From: Actinomycetota bacterium
Lineage (GTDB): Bacteria > Actinomycetota > Actinomycetes > S36-B12
DNA length: 8,776 nucleotides
Assembly: GCA_003456155.1 (NCBI GenBank)
Contig: DMPC01000180.1
Coordinates: 5,394 to 14,169 of the forward strand
Reading direction: 5' to 3'
Positions 1-6,583 of this stretch are shown here, piece by piece. Within the stretch, counting starts at the first letter, position 1; each line of letters starts with the position of its first letter. The translations under genes were made by a program, and so were the position numbers. The notes under the pieces are model-generated. The model ran no database searches. It was given only the letters and a program-made list of their open reading frames with translations, and had not been told where the DNA came from.

Positions 1-227
1 GCCCGCTCGAGGATGCGGTCTGCCTCGCGGCGCCCGTCCTGGACCACGGCCTCACGATCGGCGAGCAGCTCGTCAGCGCGCTGGACCGACTCAGGCAGCA
101 ACTGCCGGATCTCCTCGATCAGATCGAGCACCTGCGACCGGTTGACGATGCACGAGGCCGACAGCGGCATCGCCTTGGCGTCCTCGATGAGGACCGCGAG
201 TTCATCAAGGCGTTCCTGAACGTCCAC
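1..227 (-). CDS. sepIVA: SepIVA-like (DivIVA-related) septation protein, N-terminal part
   Basis: Only the first 75 codons lie in the window; the gene continues past the left edge. The protein begins VDVQERLDELAVLIEDAKAM and continues with a PLSASCIVNR stretch, a QVLDLIEEI helix and then charged heptad-like sequence rich in Asp, Glu and Arg (ADELLADREA, READRILER), which looks like the start of a long coiled coil. From memory this matches the N-terminus of mycobacterial Rv2927c/SepIVA (LDEL, acidic helix, small residues then Cys-Ile/Val-Val, LELID). SepIVA is a DivIVA-family coiled-coil protein needed for septation and polar envelope growth in mycobacteria. GTG at 227 is chosen as the start because AAGGAG lies 5 bases upstream. 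It follows coaD by 33 bases on the same strand, as in many actinobacteria, where yceD, rpmF and rnc often come next. It could be annotated as a generic DivIVA or ATP-synthase-b-like coiled-coil protein; function is inferred from homology only. Confidence 0.83.
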   Translation of the reverse strand, partial: MDVQERLDELAVLIEDAKAMPLSASCIVNRSQVLDLIEEIRQLLPESVQRADELLADREAVVQDGRREADRILER

Positions 228-232
228 GAGGG

Positions 233-238
233 CTCCTT
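233..238 (-). promoter_or_regulatory. Ribosome binding site of the SepIVA-like gene
   Basis: AAGGAG on the minus strand, separated by 5 bases (CCCTC) from the GTG at 227. It is among the clearest Shine-Dalgarno sequences in the window and fixes the start of the partial gene. It lies in the 33-base gap after the coaD stop codon, so this gene is probably translated independently although it is likely on the same transcript. Confidence 0.8.
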
Positions 239-260
239 GGCAGGTTTCGGCAGAGAGGGG

Positions 261-746
261 CTAGGCCATTGTGTCCGAGAGTCGGCCCCGCAGCCGCGTC
301 AACACGGCGTCCGGCACGAGTCCGCTGACATCTCCCCCGAACTTGGCCACCTCCTTGACCAGCGAGGAGGACAGGAAACTGTAGAGGGGGTTCGTCGTGA
401 TGAACACGGTCTCGACTCCCGCCAGGCGGTAGTTCATCTGCGCCATCTGGAGCTCGTAGTCGAAGTCGCTGACGGCGCGAAGGCCCTTGACGATCACGGT
501 GATCCCGCGCTCAGCGCAGTAGTCGACGAGCAGCCCGTGAAAGGACTCGACCCGGATGTTCCCATAGGGCTCGACGACCTCGCGGAGCATCTCGATCCGC
601 TCGTCGATCGTGAACAGGCCAGCCTTGGAATGGTTCACCAGCACCCCGACGACGACCTCGTCAGCCATGGCCGCCGCCCGCACGAATACGTCCAGGTGGC
701 CGTTGGTGACCGGATCGAACGAGCCGGGGCACACCGCCACATGCAT
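261..746 (-). CDS. coaD: Pantetheine-phosphate adenylyltransferase (CoaD)
   Basis: Cytosolic enzyme that transfers AMP from ATP to 4'-phosphopantetheine, giving dephospho-CoA, the penultimate step of CoA synthesis. The 161-residue product has the usual length for bacterial PPAT. The N-terminus CPGSFDPVTNGHLD (residues 6-19) contains the nucleotidyltransferase T/HxGH motif as TNGH (14-17). KGLRAVSDFDYELQMAQMN (87-105) is the family's signature central segment, and SSSLVKE (126-132) is the C-terminal ISSSxxK-type motif. The start is the ATG at 746: GAGGAGG sits 7 bases upstream and the alignment begins exactly there. The reading frame stays open upstream to 1622, but that extension only overlaps rsmD in another frame. 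The ATG shares its A with the rsmD TGA (TGATG), so translational coupling is likely. No missing residues or odd features were seen. Confidence 0.98.
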   Translation of the reverse strand: MHVAVCPGSFDPVTNGHLDVFVRAAAMADEVVVGVLVNHSKAGLFTIDERIEMLREVVEPYGNIRVESFHGLLVDYCAERGITVIVKGLRAVSDFDYELQMAQMNYRLAGVETVFITTNPLYSFLSSSLVKEVAKFGGDVSGLVPDAVLTRLRGRLSDTMA

Positions 747-1339
747 CAGTCGGCCTCCTCGCCTGGGGAAACTGCTCGACCGTACCAAAGACAGGTGTCG
801 CCGAAGCGCCGTTGCCGTTCCGAGCGCCAGGAGGCCGGGAGTGGGCTGGTTTCCTCTCGCGACGGCCGCTCCACGACCACTCGTGCGCCCCGGGAGATCC
901 ATCCCGCGTCGAACAGCGCCTGCAGCTGCCCGGCGATGTCTGCCGCGTCTCGCTCGTAGGGGGGGTCGGCGAAGACGAGGTTCGCTGCTGCCGACGGAGG
1001 ATTCACCCCGGAAAGGGACTCCACGCGCCGCTGGAGCACGTCGGCACCGGGCAGCCCCAATCCAGCGCAGTTCGCGAGCAGGACGCGAGCAGCGGCCCGG
1101 TCCGACTCCACGAACGCGGCCGAACGGGCCCCCCTGCTCAGTGCCTCCAGCCCGAGTGCCCCGCTGCCGGCATACAGGTCGAGCACGATGATCCCGCTCC
1201 AGGGCGTCGCCTCCGCGAGCAGCTCGGCGTCCAGACTCGAGAAGAGCGACTCGCGGACCCGGTCCGATGTGGGGCGGGTTCCTCGGGCCGGTACAGCGAG
1301 CCTGCGGCCTCGGGCACGGCCGGCGATGATCCGGGTCAT
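746..1339 (-). CDS. rsmD: 16S rRNA (guanine(966)-N(2))-methyltransferase (RsmD)
   Basis: SAM-dependent methyltransferase that modifies G966 of 16S rRNA (E. coli numbering) during assembly of the 30S subunit. The 197-residue protein opens with the family hallmark MTRIIAGRARGRRL followed by TRPTSDRVRESLFSSL (21-36). SAM-binding motif I is VLDLYAGSGALGLEAL (52-67), an acidic residue after the second strand is in FVESD (76-80), and the catalytic D/NPPY motif is FADPPY (123-128). The ATG at 1339 is 8 bases downstream of the recG stop, with a modest GAGG-type ribosome binding site within the end of recG. Its TGA overlaps the coaD ATG. The rsmD-coaD pair is a widespread bacterial arrangement. The family name is secure; the exact target nucleotide is inferred from the family. 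Confidence 0.96.
   Translation of the reverse strand: MTRIIAGRARGRRLAVPARGTRPTSDRVRESLFSSLDAELLAEATPWSGIIVLDLYAGSGALGLEALSRGARSAAFVESDRAAARVLLANCAGLGLPGADVLQRRVESLSGVNPPSAAANLVFADPPYERDAADIAGQLQALFDAGWISRGARVVVERPSREETSPLPASWRSERQRRFGDTCLWYGRAVSPGEEAD
754..760 (-). promoter_or_regulatory. Ribosome binding site of coaD
   Basis: GAGGAGG on the minus strand, 7 bases before the coaD ATG and lying inside the last codons of rsmD. It is a strong match to the 3' end of 16S rRNA and supports the ATG at 746 over any upstream start in the same frame. Confidence 0.8.
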
Positions 1340-1347
1340 GCGCCGCC

Positions 1348-3564
1348 TCAGTCCTTCTCGAGGTAGTCAGCCTGGTCCTGACGGACGAGGGCATCCACCG
1401 CCTGCGCCAGGCCGGGAAGAGTCGCCAGCGTCGGATCGGCGTCGACGACCTGCTGCGCTGCCTCCCGGGCATCGACGATGACCTCCTGATGGCGGGCCAC
1501 CTCAAGCAGGCGCAGGGTCCTGCGGTGACCGGACTGCGACGTGCCCAGCACATCGCCTTCCCGACGCAGATCCAGATCGAGTTCGGAGAGCACGAATCCA
1601 TCCGTCGTCGAGGCCACCGCATCGAGCCGGGCTCGCGCCGGGCTGCCCGCCTCGGCGTCGGTGATCAGCAGGCACAGTCCGGGAAGGGTGCCGCGCCCGA
1701 CACGGCCGCGCAGTTGATGAAGCTGCGAGATGCCGAAGCGATCGGCGTCCACGATGACCATCATGGTGGCCTGAGGGACATCGACGCCCACCTCGACGAC
1801 GGTGGTGGCCACAAGGACATCCAGCGCATCGCCTGCCTGCGGGTCGGCAAACCGACGCATGGTGTCCTCCTTCTCCTCGGCGGGCATCCGTCCATGCAGA
1901 ACCCCGAGACGCACGTCCGAGAGGGGGCCCTCCTGCAGCTGGGCCGCGAGCTCCAGGACCCCAGCAGCCTTGCGGCCCTCCTCCTCAGGTCCGGCTTCGC
2001 CAGGATCCTCTCCGCCCGTTGCGTCCACGGTGTCGCCGATGCGCGGGCACACCACGAACACCCGATGACCCTGGGCGACCTCCTCGCGCACGCGCTGCCA
2101 GGCCCGCGCCAGGTGCCCGGGCTGCTCGGGCGCGACGATCACATGCGTGGCGACCGGTGAGCGACCGGCCGGGACCTCGGCGAGTGTCGACACATCGACG
2201 TCACCGAACGTGGTCATCGCCACGGTTCGCGGAATCGGGGTAGCCGTCATGACCAGAACGTGTGGTCTCGTGCCTTCCCGGGACTTGGCTGCGAGGGCCG
2301 CGCGCTGCTCCACTCCGAAACGATGCTGCTCGTCCACCACGACGAGCGCGAGGTCGTGGAAGTCCACATGCTCCTGAAGGAGTGCGTGAGTGCCGACGAC
2401 GATGCCTGCATCGCCCGTCACGACATCGAGCAACTGGCTTCGACGTTCGGAAGTCCGCTGCGAGCCCGTGAGCAGGGCCACCCTTGTCCCCACGTCGGAT
2501 CCGCCCAGCAGTCCCCGTTCTGCCAGGGGACCGAGCAGGGCCGTGATCGACCGATGGTGCTGGGCCGCCAATACCTCCGTCGGGGCAAGGAGCGCCGCCT
2601 GCCCTCCTGCATCGACGACACGGAGCATGGCGCGCACCGCGACCACTGTCTTGCCGCTGCCGACATCTCCCTGGAGGAGCCGGTGCATCGGATGCTCTGC
2701 GGCCATGTCATCGGCGATCTGCTCCGACACCATGAGCTGCCCCGGAGTCAGGGCGAAGGGCAGCCGAGCATCGAAGGCCTCCACGAGGGAGCTGGACTCC
2801 GGCACCCGGCGAGTGGCGGACAGCGCGCGGGTGGCGGCGCGGCGCTGAGCAAGCAGCACCTGCAGGACGAACGCCTCCTCGAACCGAAGTCGTGCGACAG
2901 CCGCATCGACGACCTCGCGCGTGGTGGGCCGGTGGATCCCCCAGAGCGCATCGCCGAGCGGCATCAGCCCACGTGCGACGCGAACCTCCTCGGGCACCGG
3001 ATCGACCACGCCGTCGATGAGCGGCAGCACCACGTCGACCGCGGCGTTCACCTGCCACGAGGTGACTCCGCGCGCCGCCCCGTAGATGGGGATCAGCTTC
3101 CCGGCGAAATCCAGCACGGCGAGCTCATCGGCCTCCACACCATCGGCGAAGAGACTGAACTCCGGGTGCGCGAGCTGCAGGGCGCCCCGATAGCGCCCGA
3201 CCTGGCCGGCGAAGAGCCCTGTCCGTCCCGGACGGAGTTCTCGCTCTCGCCACTTCTGGTTGAAGAACGTCAGGGTCATCGACTCGCGTCCATCGCTGAT
3301 GACCGCCTCGAGGATGCTCCCCCTCCTCTGGCGCATCGGTCGCGTCGTGACCGACTGCACCTGCGCCACCACGGTGACCTGCTCCCCCTCGGCCAGAGCA
3401 CCGAGGTCGGTGACCTCTCCTCGCTCGGCGTAACGGCGCGGGTAGTGCCGCAACAAGTCGCCGACCGTCTCCAGCCCGAGTCCCTTGCGGAAGGCGTCGG
3501 CCGTCTTGCCTCCCAGCACCCGCGGCAGTGGCGTGGCGAGCACGTCGTTGTCCCGAGAGGTCAC
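1348..3564 (-). CDS. recG: ATP-dependent DNA helicase RecG
   Basis: Superfamily 2 helicase that remodels stalled replication forks, R-loops and Holliday junctions. The 738-residue product is slightly longer than E. coli RecG. The N-terminal wedge/OB-fold region spans about 60-137. Helicase motifs follow in order: Walker A GDVGSGKT (299-306), APTEVLA (327-333), DExH box as DEQHRFG (411-417), motif III TATPIPRT (440-447), and motif VI QLRGRVGRG (617-625). The C-terminal SELDLDLRREGDVLGTSQSG (660-679) is the RecG-specific TRG-like region. The chosen start is GTG at 3564, forming GTGA with the TGA of the upstream DAK gene; the protein then begins VTSRDNDVLATPL, which fits the family N-terminus. 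The open frame extends upstream to 3648, but that part lies within the DAK gene. An acidic, Gly/Pro-rich insertion at about 512-535 in helicase domain 2 is probably a disordered loop. Expression is likely coupled to the DAK gene because only a weak G-rich binding site precedes the GTG. Confidence 0.98.
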   Translation of the reverse strand: MTSRDNDVLATPLPRVLGGKTADAFRKGLGLETVGDLLRHYPRRYAERGEVTDLGALAEGEQVTVVAQVQSVTTRPMRQRRGSILEAVISDGRESMTLTFFNQKWRERELRPGRTGLFAGQVGRYRGALQLAHPEFSLFADGVEADELAVLDFAGKLIPIYGAARGVTSWQVNAAVDVVLPLIDGVVDPVPEEVRVARGLMPLGDALWGIHRPTTREVVDAAVARLRFEEAFVLQVLLAQRRAATRALSATRRVPESSSLVEAFDARLPFALTPGQLMVSEQIADDMAAEHPMHRLLQGDVGSGKTVVAVRAMLRVVDAGGQAALLAPTEVLAAQHHRSITALLGPLAERGLLGGSDVGTRVALLTGSQRTSERRSQLLDVVTGDAGIVVGTHALLQEHVDFHDLALVVVDEQHRFGVEQRAALAAKSREGTRPHVLVMTATPIPRTVAMTTFGDVDVSTLAEVPAGRSPVATHVIVAPEQPGHLARAWQRVREEVAQGHRVFVVCPRIGDTVDATGGEDPGEAGPEEEGRKAAGVLELAAQLQEGPLSDVRLGVLHGRMPAEEKEDTMRRFADPQAGDALDVLVATTVVEVGVDVPQATMMVIVDADRFGISQLHQLRGRVGRGTLPGLCLLITDAEAGSPARARLDAVASTTDGFVLSELDLDLRREGDVLGTSQSGHRRTLRLLEVARHQEVIVDAREAAQQVVDADPTLATLPGLAQAVDALVRQDQADYLEKD

Positions 3565-5198
3565 TCGACCCCCACGATCACCGGCCACAGAGGCTGCTCC
3601 CCGTCGATGACGAAGACGTCGACGAGGGGGAAGGTGCGCGAGACCCATGCGGAGAGCGCCTCGCGATCCTCGGCCGAGAAGTCCATGCCGAACACGATCG
3701 TGACGAGATCACCGCCGATGGCGAGCATGCCCGACAGGATCTCCCGCACTCCTTCGACGAGGTCAGCGCGCACCACCACGATGTCGCCGTCGACCAGGCC
3801 GAGCACGTCGCCCTCCTCGCACGGACCTGCGGTCGTGAGCGCAGCCCTGCTCGCGATGGTCACGGCTCCATACCGGGTGGCCCCCGCCGCCCGGGTCATC
3901 GCCACGACATCGTCGTCGAACGTGGCCGCCGGATCGTGCATCGCCACAGCGGCCAGCGTCTGAACAACGGCGCGCGTGGGGATCACCGCCACCCGCATTC
4001 CCTGCGCGCGGGCCTGGTCCGCGGCGATCTCCGCCACCCCCGTGGTGTCCTTGTCGCTCGGCAGCAGGATCACCTCCCGGGCGTGCGCCTGCTCCGCCGC
4101 ACGCAGGAGCTCCGCCGTGGACGGACGCACCCGAGCCTGCGCCGGCACGACCAGTGCATCAGCTCCCTTGAGGACCTCGGTGACCCCGCGGCCGTGCGAC
4201 ACCGCGATCAGTCTCCGTGCCCCCAGAGCGCTCGGCTCACCGTGAGCCCGAGCCTCGGCGCCGAGGTAGGTGATCCGGATCTGATGGGGCGACCCCGCGA
4301 CAAGCCCCGCCTCGACAGCCGCTCCGGCGTCGTCAACGTGCACGTGGACGTTCCACAGGCCTTCTCCGCCGACGATGACCAGGCTGTCACCCAGGCCATC
4401 GAGGGTCTGACGCAGATCCGAGATGGCGTGATCCTCCGCGTCGAGGAGGTACATCACCTCATAGGCAGGTCCGGCATAGCGAACTGCCGTCCGCTCCGCA
4501 TCGGGCACGATCGACCCGGACGAGATGTCAGCTCCTCCCTGCCCGGACATCGACAACGGGTGGGGCACCCCCGAGATCGCCTCCTGGAGGGCGCCCAGCA
4601 CGACCACGAGGCCCTGGCCTCCCGCGTCGACCACACCCGCCAGACGGAGCGCCTCGAGCATCGATGGGGTACGCGCCAGCGCATCCTCCGCTCCGCGTAC
4701 CGCTGCACCGATCACGATGGCCGCGTCGGCCGCTGCATCCGCTGCCGAGACACCCGCTGCGTCAGCCGCCTCCCGCATGACGGTGAGGATCGTGCCTTCC
4801 ACCGGATGCGCCACGGCCTCATAGGCCAGGTCGGCGCCGCGCTGGAGGAGCGCGTGGATGGCGGGTCCATCGAGAGGGACGTCACCGGCGTCAGCGAGCA
4901 CCTCCCCGATGCCCCGCAGGATCTGGGAGAGGATCACCCCGGAGTTGCCGCGAGCGCCGAGAAGGGCTCCCGTCCCGAGGGCCCGAGCGGCTTCAGCGAC
5001 CCCCGGCTGGCCCTCCTCGCAGCAGGCGTCGACCGAGGATGCGGCCGACTCTACGGTGAAGAACAGGTTCGTGCCGGTATCGCCATCGGGGACGGGGAAG
5101 ACGTTCAACGCATCGATGTGCGACCGCGCCGCAGCCAGTCCCGCCAGCGCATGATGAGCCCAGACTCTGACGAGATCAGCGGAGAGGACAGGGCTCAT
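3561..5198 (-). CDS. DAK2 domain-containing protein, FakA/YloV-like
   Basis: The 545-residue protein has the domain order of FakA: an N-terminal DhaL/DAK2 ATP-binding domain (about 1-200), a middle domain, and a C-terminal DegV-like/Dak1_2 domain. The Mg-ATP motif is NVFPVPDGDTGTNL (32-45), with Asp38 and Asp40 expected to bind Mg2+; GARGNSGVILSQ (81-92) is the second phosphate-binding signature. A GGEGLWNVHVHVDD segment lies in the middle domain. In Firmicutes FakA phosphorylates fatty acids held by DegV-family FakB proteins; the same activity here is inferred, and no FakB gene is in the window. The ATG at 5198 gives MSPVLSADLVRVWAHHAL, the normal family start; the frame is open upstream to 5567 but that part is antisense to rpmB. 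The ribosome binding site is weak (GGCGAG). It is the first gene of the operon and overlaps recG by 4 bases, the common actinobacterial pairing. It lacks the DhaK domain, so it is not a dihydroxyacetone kinase proper. Confidence 0.94.
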   Translation of the reverse strand: MSPVLSADLVRVWAHHALAGLAAARSHIDALNVFPVPDGDTGTNLFFTVESAASSVDACCEEGQPGVAEAARALGTGALLGARGNSGVILSQILRGIGEVLADAGDVPLDGPAIHALLQRGADLAYEAVAHPVEGTILTVMREAADAAGVSAADAAADAAIVIGAAVRGAEDALARTPSMLEALRLAGVVDAGGQGLVVVLGALQEAISGVPHPLSMSGQGGADISSGSIVPDAERTAVRYAGPAYEVMYLLDAEDHAISDLRQTLDGLGDSLVIVGGEGLWNVHVHVDDAGAAVEAGLVAGSPHQIRITYLGAEARAHGEPSALGARRLIAVSHGRGVTEVLKGADALVVPAQARVRPSTAELLRAAEQAHAREVILLPSDKDTTGVAEIAADQARAQGMRVAVIPTRAVVQTLAAVAMHDPAATFDDDVVAMTRAAGATRYGAVTIASRAALTTAGPCEEGDVLGLVDGDIVVVRADLVEGVREILSGMLAIGGDLVTIVFGMDFSAEDREALSAWVSRTFPLVDVFVIDGEQPLWPVIVGVE

Positions 5199-5253
5199 GG
5201 CGAACTCGCCGCCCAGCTCGTCGACCGCCGGCGCAGGGGCTCCACGGACCCCG

Positions 5254-5259
5254 ACGCTA
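5254..5259 (-). promoter_or_regulatory. Candidate -10 element for the DAK-recG-rsmD-coaD operon
   Basis: TAGCGT on the minus strand fits the actinobacterial TANNNT -10 consensus and lies 55 bases before the DAK start, implying a leader of roughly 48 bases. The same heptamer TAGCGTC occurs at the ddl start. I see no good -35 match at 16-18 bases upstream, so this is a weak prediction. Confidence 0.35.
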
Positions 5260-5267
5260 CCCTCAAT

Positions 5268-5297
5268 TTGGGCCCACGCAGCCCGCTCGGCTAGTCT
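5268..5297 (+). promoter_or_regulatory. Candidate rpmB promoter
   Basis: A TTGGGC hexamer (5268-5273) and TAGTCT (5292-5297) are separated by 18 bases. Both are partial matches to TTGACA and to the TANNNT -10 consensus. Transcription would start near 5304 and give a leader of about 85 bases that includes the two hairpins ahead of rpmB. Only the position and the partial matches support this. Confidence 0.35.
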
Positions 5298-5330
5298 TTC
5301 CCCTCGCGGCATCCGCTGCCGCCCCACTAC

Positions 5331-5369
5331 CCGTCCTCCGGGCGGATCTCGACGGCCGTCCTCGGACGG
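5331..5369 (+). promoter_or_regulatory. Duplicated hairpin leader upstream of rpmB
   Basis: Two similar inverted repeats lie 25 bases apart. The first is CCGTCC-TCC-GGGCGG (5331-5345, one G-T pair). The second is CCGTC-CTCG-GACGG (5356-5369), a perfect 5-bp stem with a four-base loop. Each is followed by A, so the units form an imperfect direct repeat (CCGTCCTC..GG.CGGA). The left arm of the first can also pair perfectly with GGACGG of the second, so alternative folds are possible. The second hairpin ends 7 bases before the rpmB Shine-Dalgarno sequence. The symmetry is visible; a regulatory role (L28 autocontrol or an operator) is inference. Confidence 0.35.
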
Positions 5370-5376
5370 AAGAATG

Positions 5377-5382
5377 AAGGAG
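5377..5382 (+). promoter_or_regulatory. Ribosome binding site of rpmB
   Basis: AAGGAG, 6 bases before the GTG at 5389. It sets the start: an in-frame ATG at 5374 overlaps the binding site itself and would add MKECT to the protein, which does not fit L28. Confidence 0.85.
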
Positions 5383-5388
5383 TGCACC

Positions 5389-5577
5389 GTGGCTGCCAAC
5401 TGCGATGTCTGCGGCAAGGGACCCGGTTTCGGGAACAGCATCTCGCACTCCCATCGCCGCACGAAGCGCCGCTGGAACCCGAACATCCAGACGGTCCGGA
5501 CGGTGCAGAACGGCACTCCCAAGCGCGTGAACGCCTGCACGTCCTGCATCAAGTCCGGCAAGATCACCCGCGCCTGA
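5389..5577 (+). CDS. rpmB: 50S ribosomal protein L28 (bL28)
   Basis: Small basic component of the large ribosomal subunit. The 62-residue product starts MAANCDVCGKGPGFGNSISH, carries the conserved SHRRTKRRWNPN (21-32), and ends with ACTSCIKSGKITRA. It has paired cysteines at 5/8 and 50/53, making the C+ zinc-ribbon form; actinobacteria often also keep a second, cysteine-free L28 elsewhere that is induced under zinc starvation. The length is normal for the short actinobacterial L28. GTG at 5389 is preceded by AAGGAG at 6 bases. It is transcribed alone, divergently from the DAK-recG operon and convergently to thiL. L28 genes are commonly next to DAK-recG in this phylum. Confidence 0.98.
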   Translation: MAANCDVCGKGPGFGNSISHSHRRTKRRWNPNIQTVRTVQNGTPKRVNACTSCIKSGKITRA

Positions 5578-5610
5578 CCTCGACGCAGCCGCCCGCTCCG
5601 CGAGGCTCAT

Positions 5611-5627
5611 CGGCGGGTCACCCGCTG
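5611..5627. terminator. Possible bidirectional terminator hairpin between rpmB and thiL
   Basis: CGGCGGG-TCA-CCCGCTG forms a 7-bp stem with one G-T pair and a 3-base loop. It lies in the 40-base convergent gap and overlaps the thiL stop codon. No T-run follows on either strand, so it is not a classic intrinsic terminator, though GC-rich actinobacterial terminators often lack a clear U-tract. A weaker CCTCG/CGAGG pairing brackets 5578-5605. Confidence 0.3.
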
Positions 5628-6571
5628 AAGTGTCGGAATCCCCCTGACGACTGCTGGGCTATGCCATCGACCGTGATCTCCGGTCCGCCCGCTCGCACCC
5701 TCCCGATCACCCGGAACGGCTCGGGGATCGCCGCAACCGCCGGGAACGTCGCCAGCAGAGCGTGATCCTCTCCTCCCGTCAGCATCCACTCCCGTGGATC
5801 CACGTGGTAGGCCGATGCGGCGGCAGACATGGGCTCCGGCACCTCCCAGCCCGTGGTGTCGATGTCGAGCGCCACACCGGACGCCTCCGCGATATGCCAG
5901 GCATCGGCGACGAGCCCGTCGCTCACGTCGATCATCGCGGTCGCACCTGCCTGGGCCGCCAGGGGGCCGGCCGCATAGGGGGGCTCGGGAAACCGATGGG
6001 CGTCCACGAGCGCCTTGGGTGACCGGAAGCCTCGTGAGAGCAGAGCCAGGCCCGCGGCTGCCCAGCCGAGTCGCCCGGCCACCGCCAGGACATCCCCGGG
6101 CTGGGCGCCGGACCGCAGCACGGCCGCCCCCACCAGCGATCCCAGCGCCGTCACGCTGAGCATCACCACGGGCGCCTCGACGACATCCCCGCCAACGAGC
6201 GAAGCGCCCACCGCGGATGCCTCCTCCCGGAGTCCGGCCGTGCACTCGACGGCCCACGCCGTTGGCAGGTCTGCCGGGGCTCCGAAGCCCACAACCAGAG
6301 ATGTGGCCTGCCCGCCCATCGCCGCGATGTCGGCGAGGGAGGCGGCCGCGGCCTTCCGGCCGACATCGATCGCCGTCGACCAGTCTCGACGGAAGTGCCG
6401 CCCCTCGACCAGCACGTCGCAGGTGACCGCGATGGGGCTCCCGGAGGTCTCGAGGATGGCGGTGTCATCGCCAGGCCCCACGAGGACGCGCGGATCGGCG
6501 GCCAGCCCGTCCGTGATGCGCGAGATCAGTGCGAATTCACCCGTGTCGCGGAGGGTCACTTCGTCAGCCAT
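5618..6571 (-). CDS. thiL: Thiamine-monophosphate kinase (ThiL)
   Basis: Cytosolic kinase that phosphorylates thiamine monophosphate with ATP to give the active cofactor thiamine diphosphate. The 317-residue protein belongs to the AIR-synthase (PurM)-like fold. Signatures in order: the N-terminal GEFALISRI (11-19), GPGDDTA (32-38) with metal-binding aspartates, CDVLVEGRHF (51-60), SLADIAAMGG (78-87), GGDVV (127-131), RSGAQPGD (153-160), DVSDGL (215-220) and TGGEDHALL (265-273). At residue 78 the usually conserved Asn of the (V/A)NLSD segment is Ser; the codon there is TCC. The ATG at 6571 starts 12 bases after the ddl stop, so the two genes are probably cotranscribed; the ribosome binding site (GGCGG) is weak. 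No TPP riboswitch is expected or seen in so short a gap. ddl-thiL linkage is usual in actinobacteria. Confidence 0.96.
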   Translation of the reverse strand: MADEVTLRDTGEFALISRITDGLAADPRVLVGPGDDTAILETSGSPIAVTCDVLVEGRHFRRDWSTAIDVGRKAAAASLADIAAMGGQATSLVVGFGAPADLPTAWAVECTAGLREEASAVGASLVGGDVVEAPVVMLSVTALGSLVGAAVLRSGAQPGDVLAVAGRLGWAAAGLALLSRGFRSPKALVDAHRFPEPPYAAGPLAAQAGATAMIDVSDGLVADAWHIAEASGVALDIDTTGWEVPEPMSAAASAYHVDPREWMLTGGEDHALLATFPAVAAIPEPFRVIGRVRAGGPEITVDGIAQQSSGGFRHFSG

Positions 6572-6583
6572 GCCGCCAGTCTG

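Noticed and set aside
747..1622. Long N-terminal extension of CoaD
   Set aside because: The open frame upstream of 746 runs through rsmD and the end of recG in another frame, and the standard CoaD N-terminus with a good ribosome binding site begins at 746.
2260..5294. Very long plus-strand open frames (2260-3963 and 3528-5294) opposite recG and the DAK gene
   Set aside because: They are antisense to well-identified genes, have no family motifs, are rich in Arg, His, Asp and Gly as expected from the reverse strand of GC-rich codons, and lack ribosome binding sites. They are shadows.
5374..5388. Upstream ATG start for rpmB
   Set aside because: It overlaps the AAGGAG ribosome binding site and would add residues not found in L28; GTG at 5389 gives the canonical MAANCDVC start.
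5199..5567. N-terminal extension of the DAK protein by up to 123 residues
   Set aside because: The extension is antisense to rpmB and the divergent promoter region; the normal family start is the ATG at 5198.
6572..6583. TPP riboswitch before thiL
   Set aside because: The gap to ddl is only 12 bases and contains no aptamer; thiL is read from the ddl transcript.
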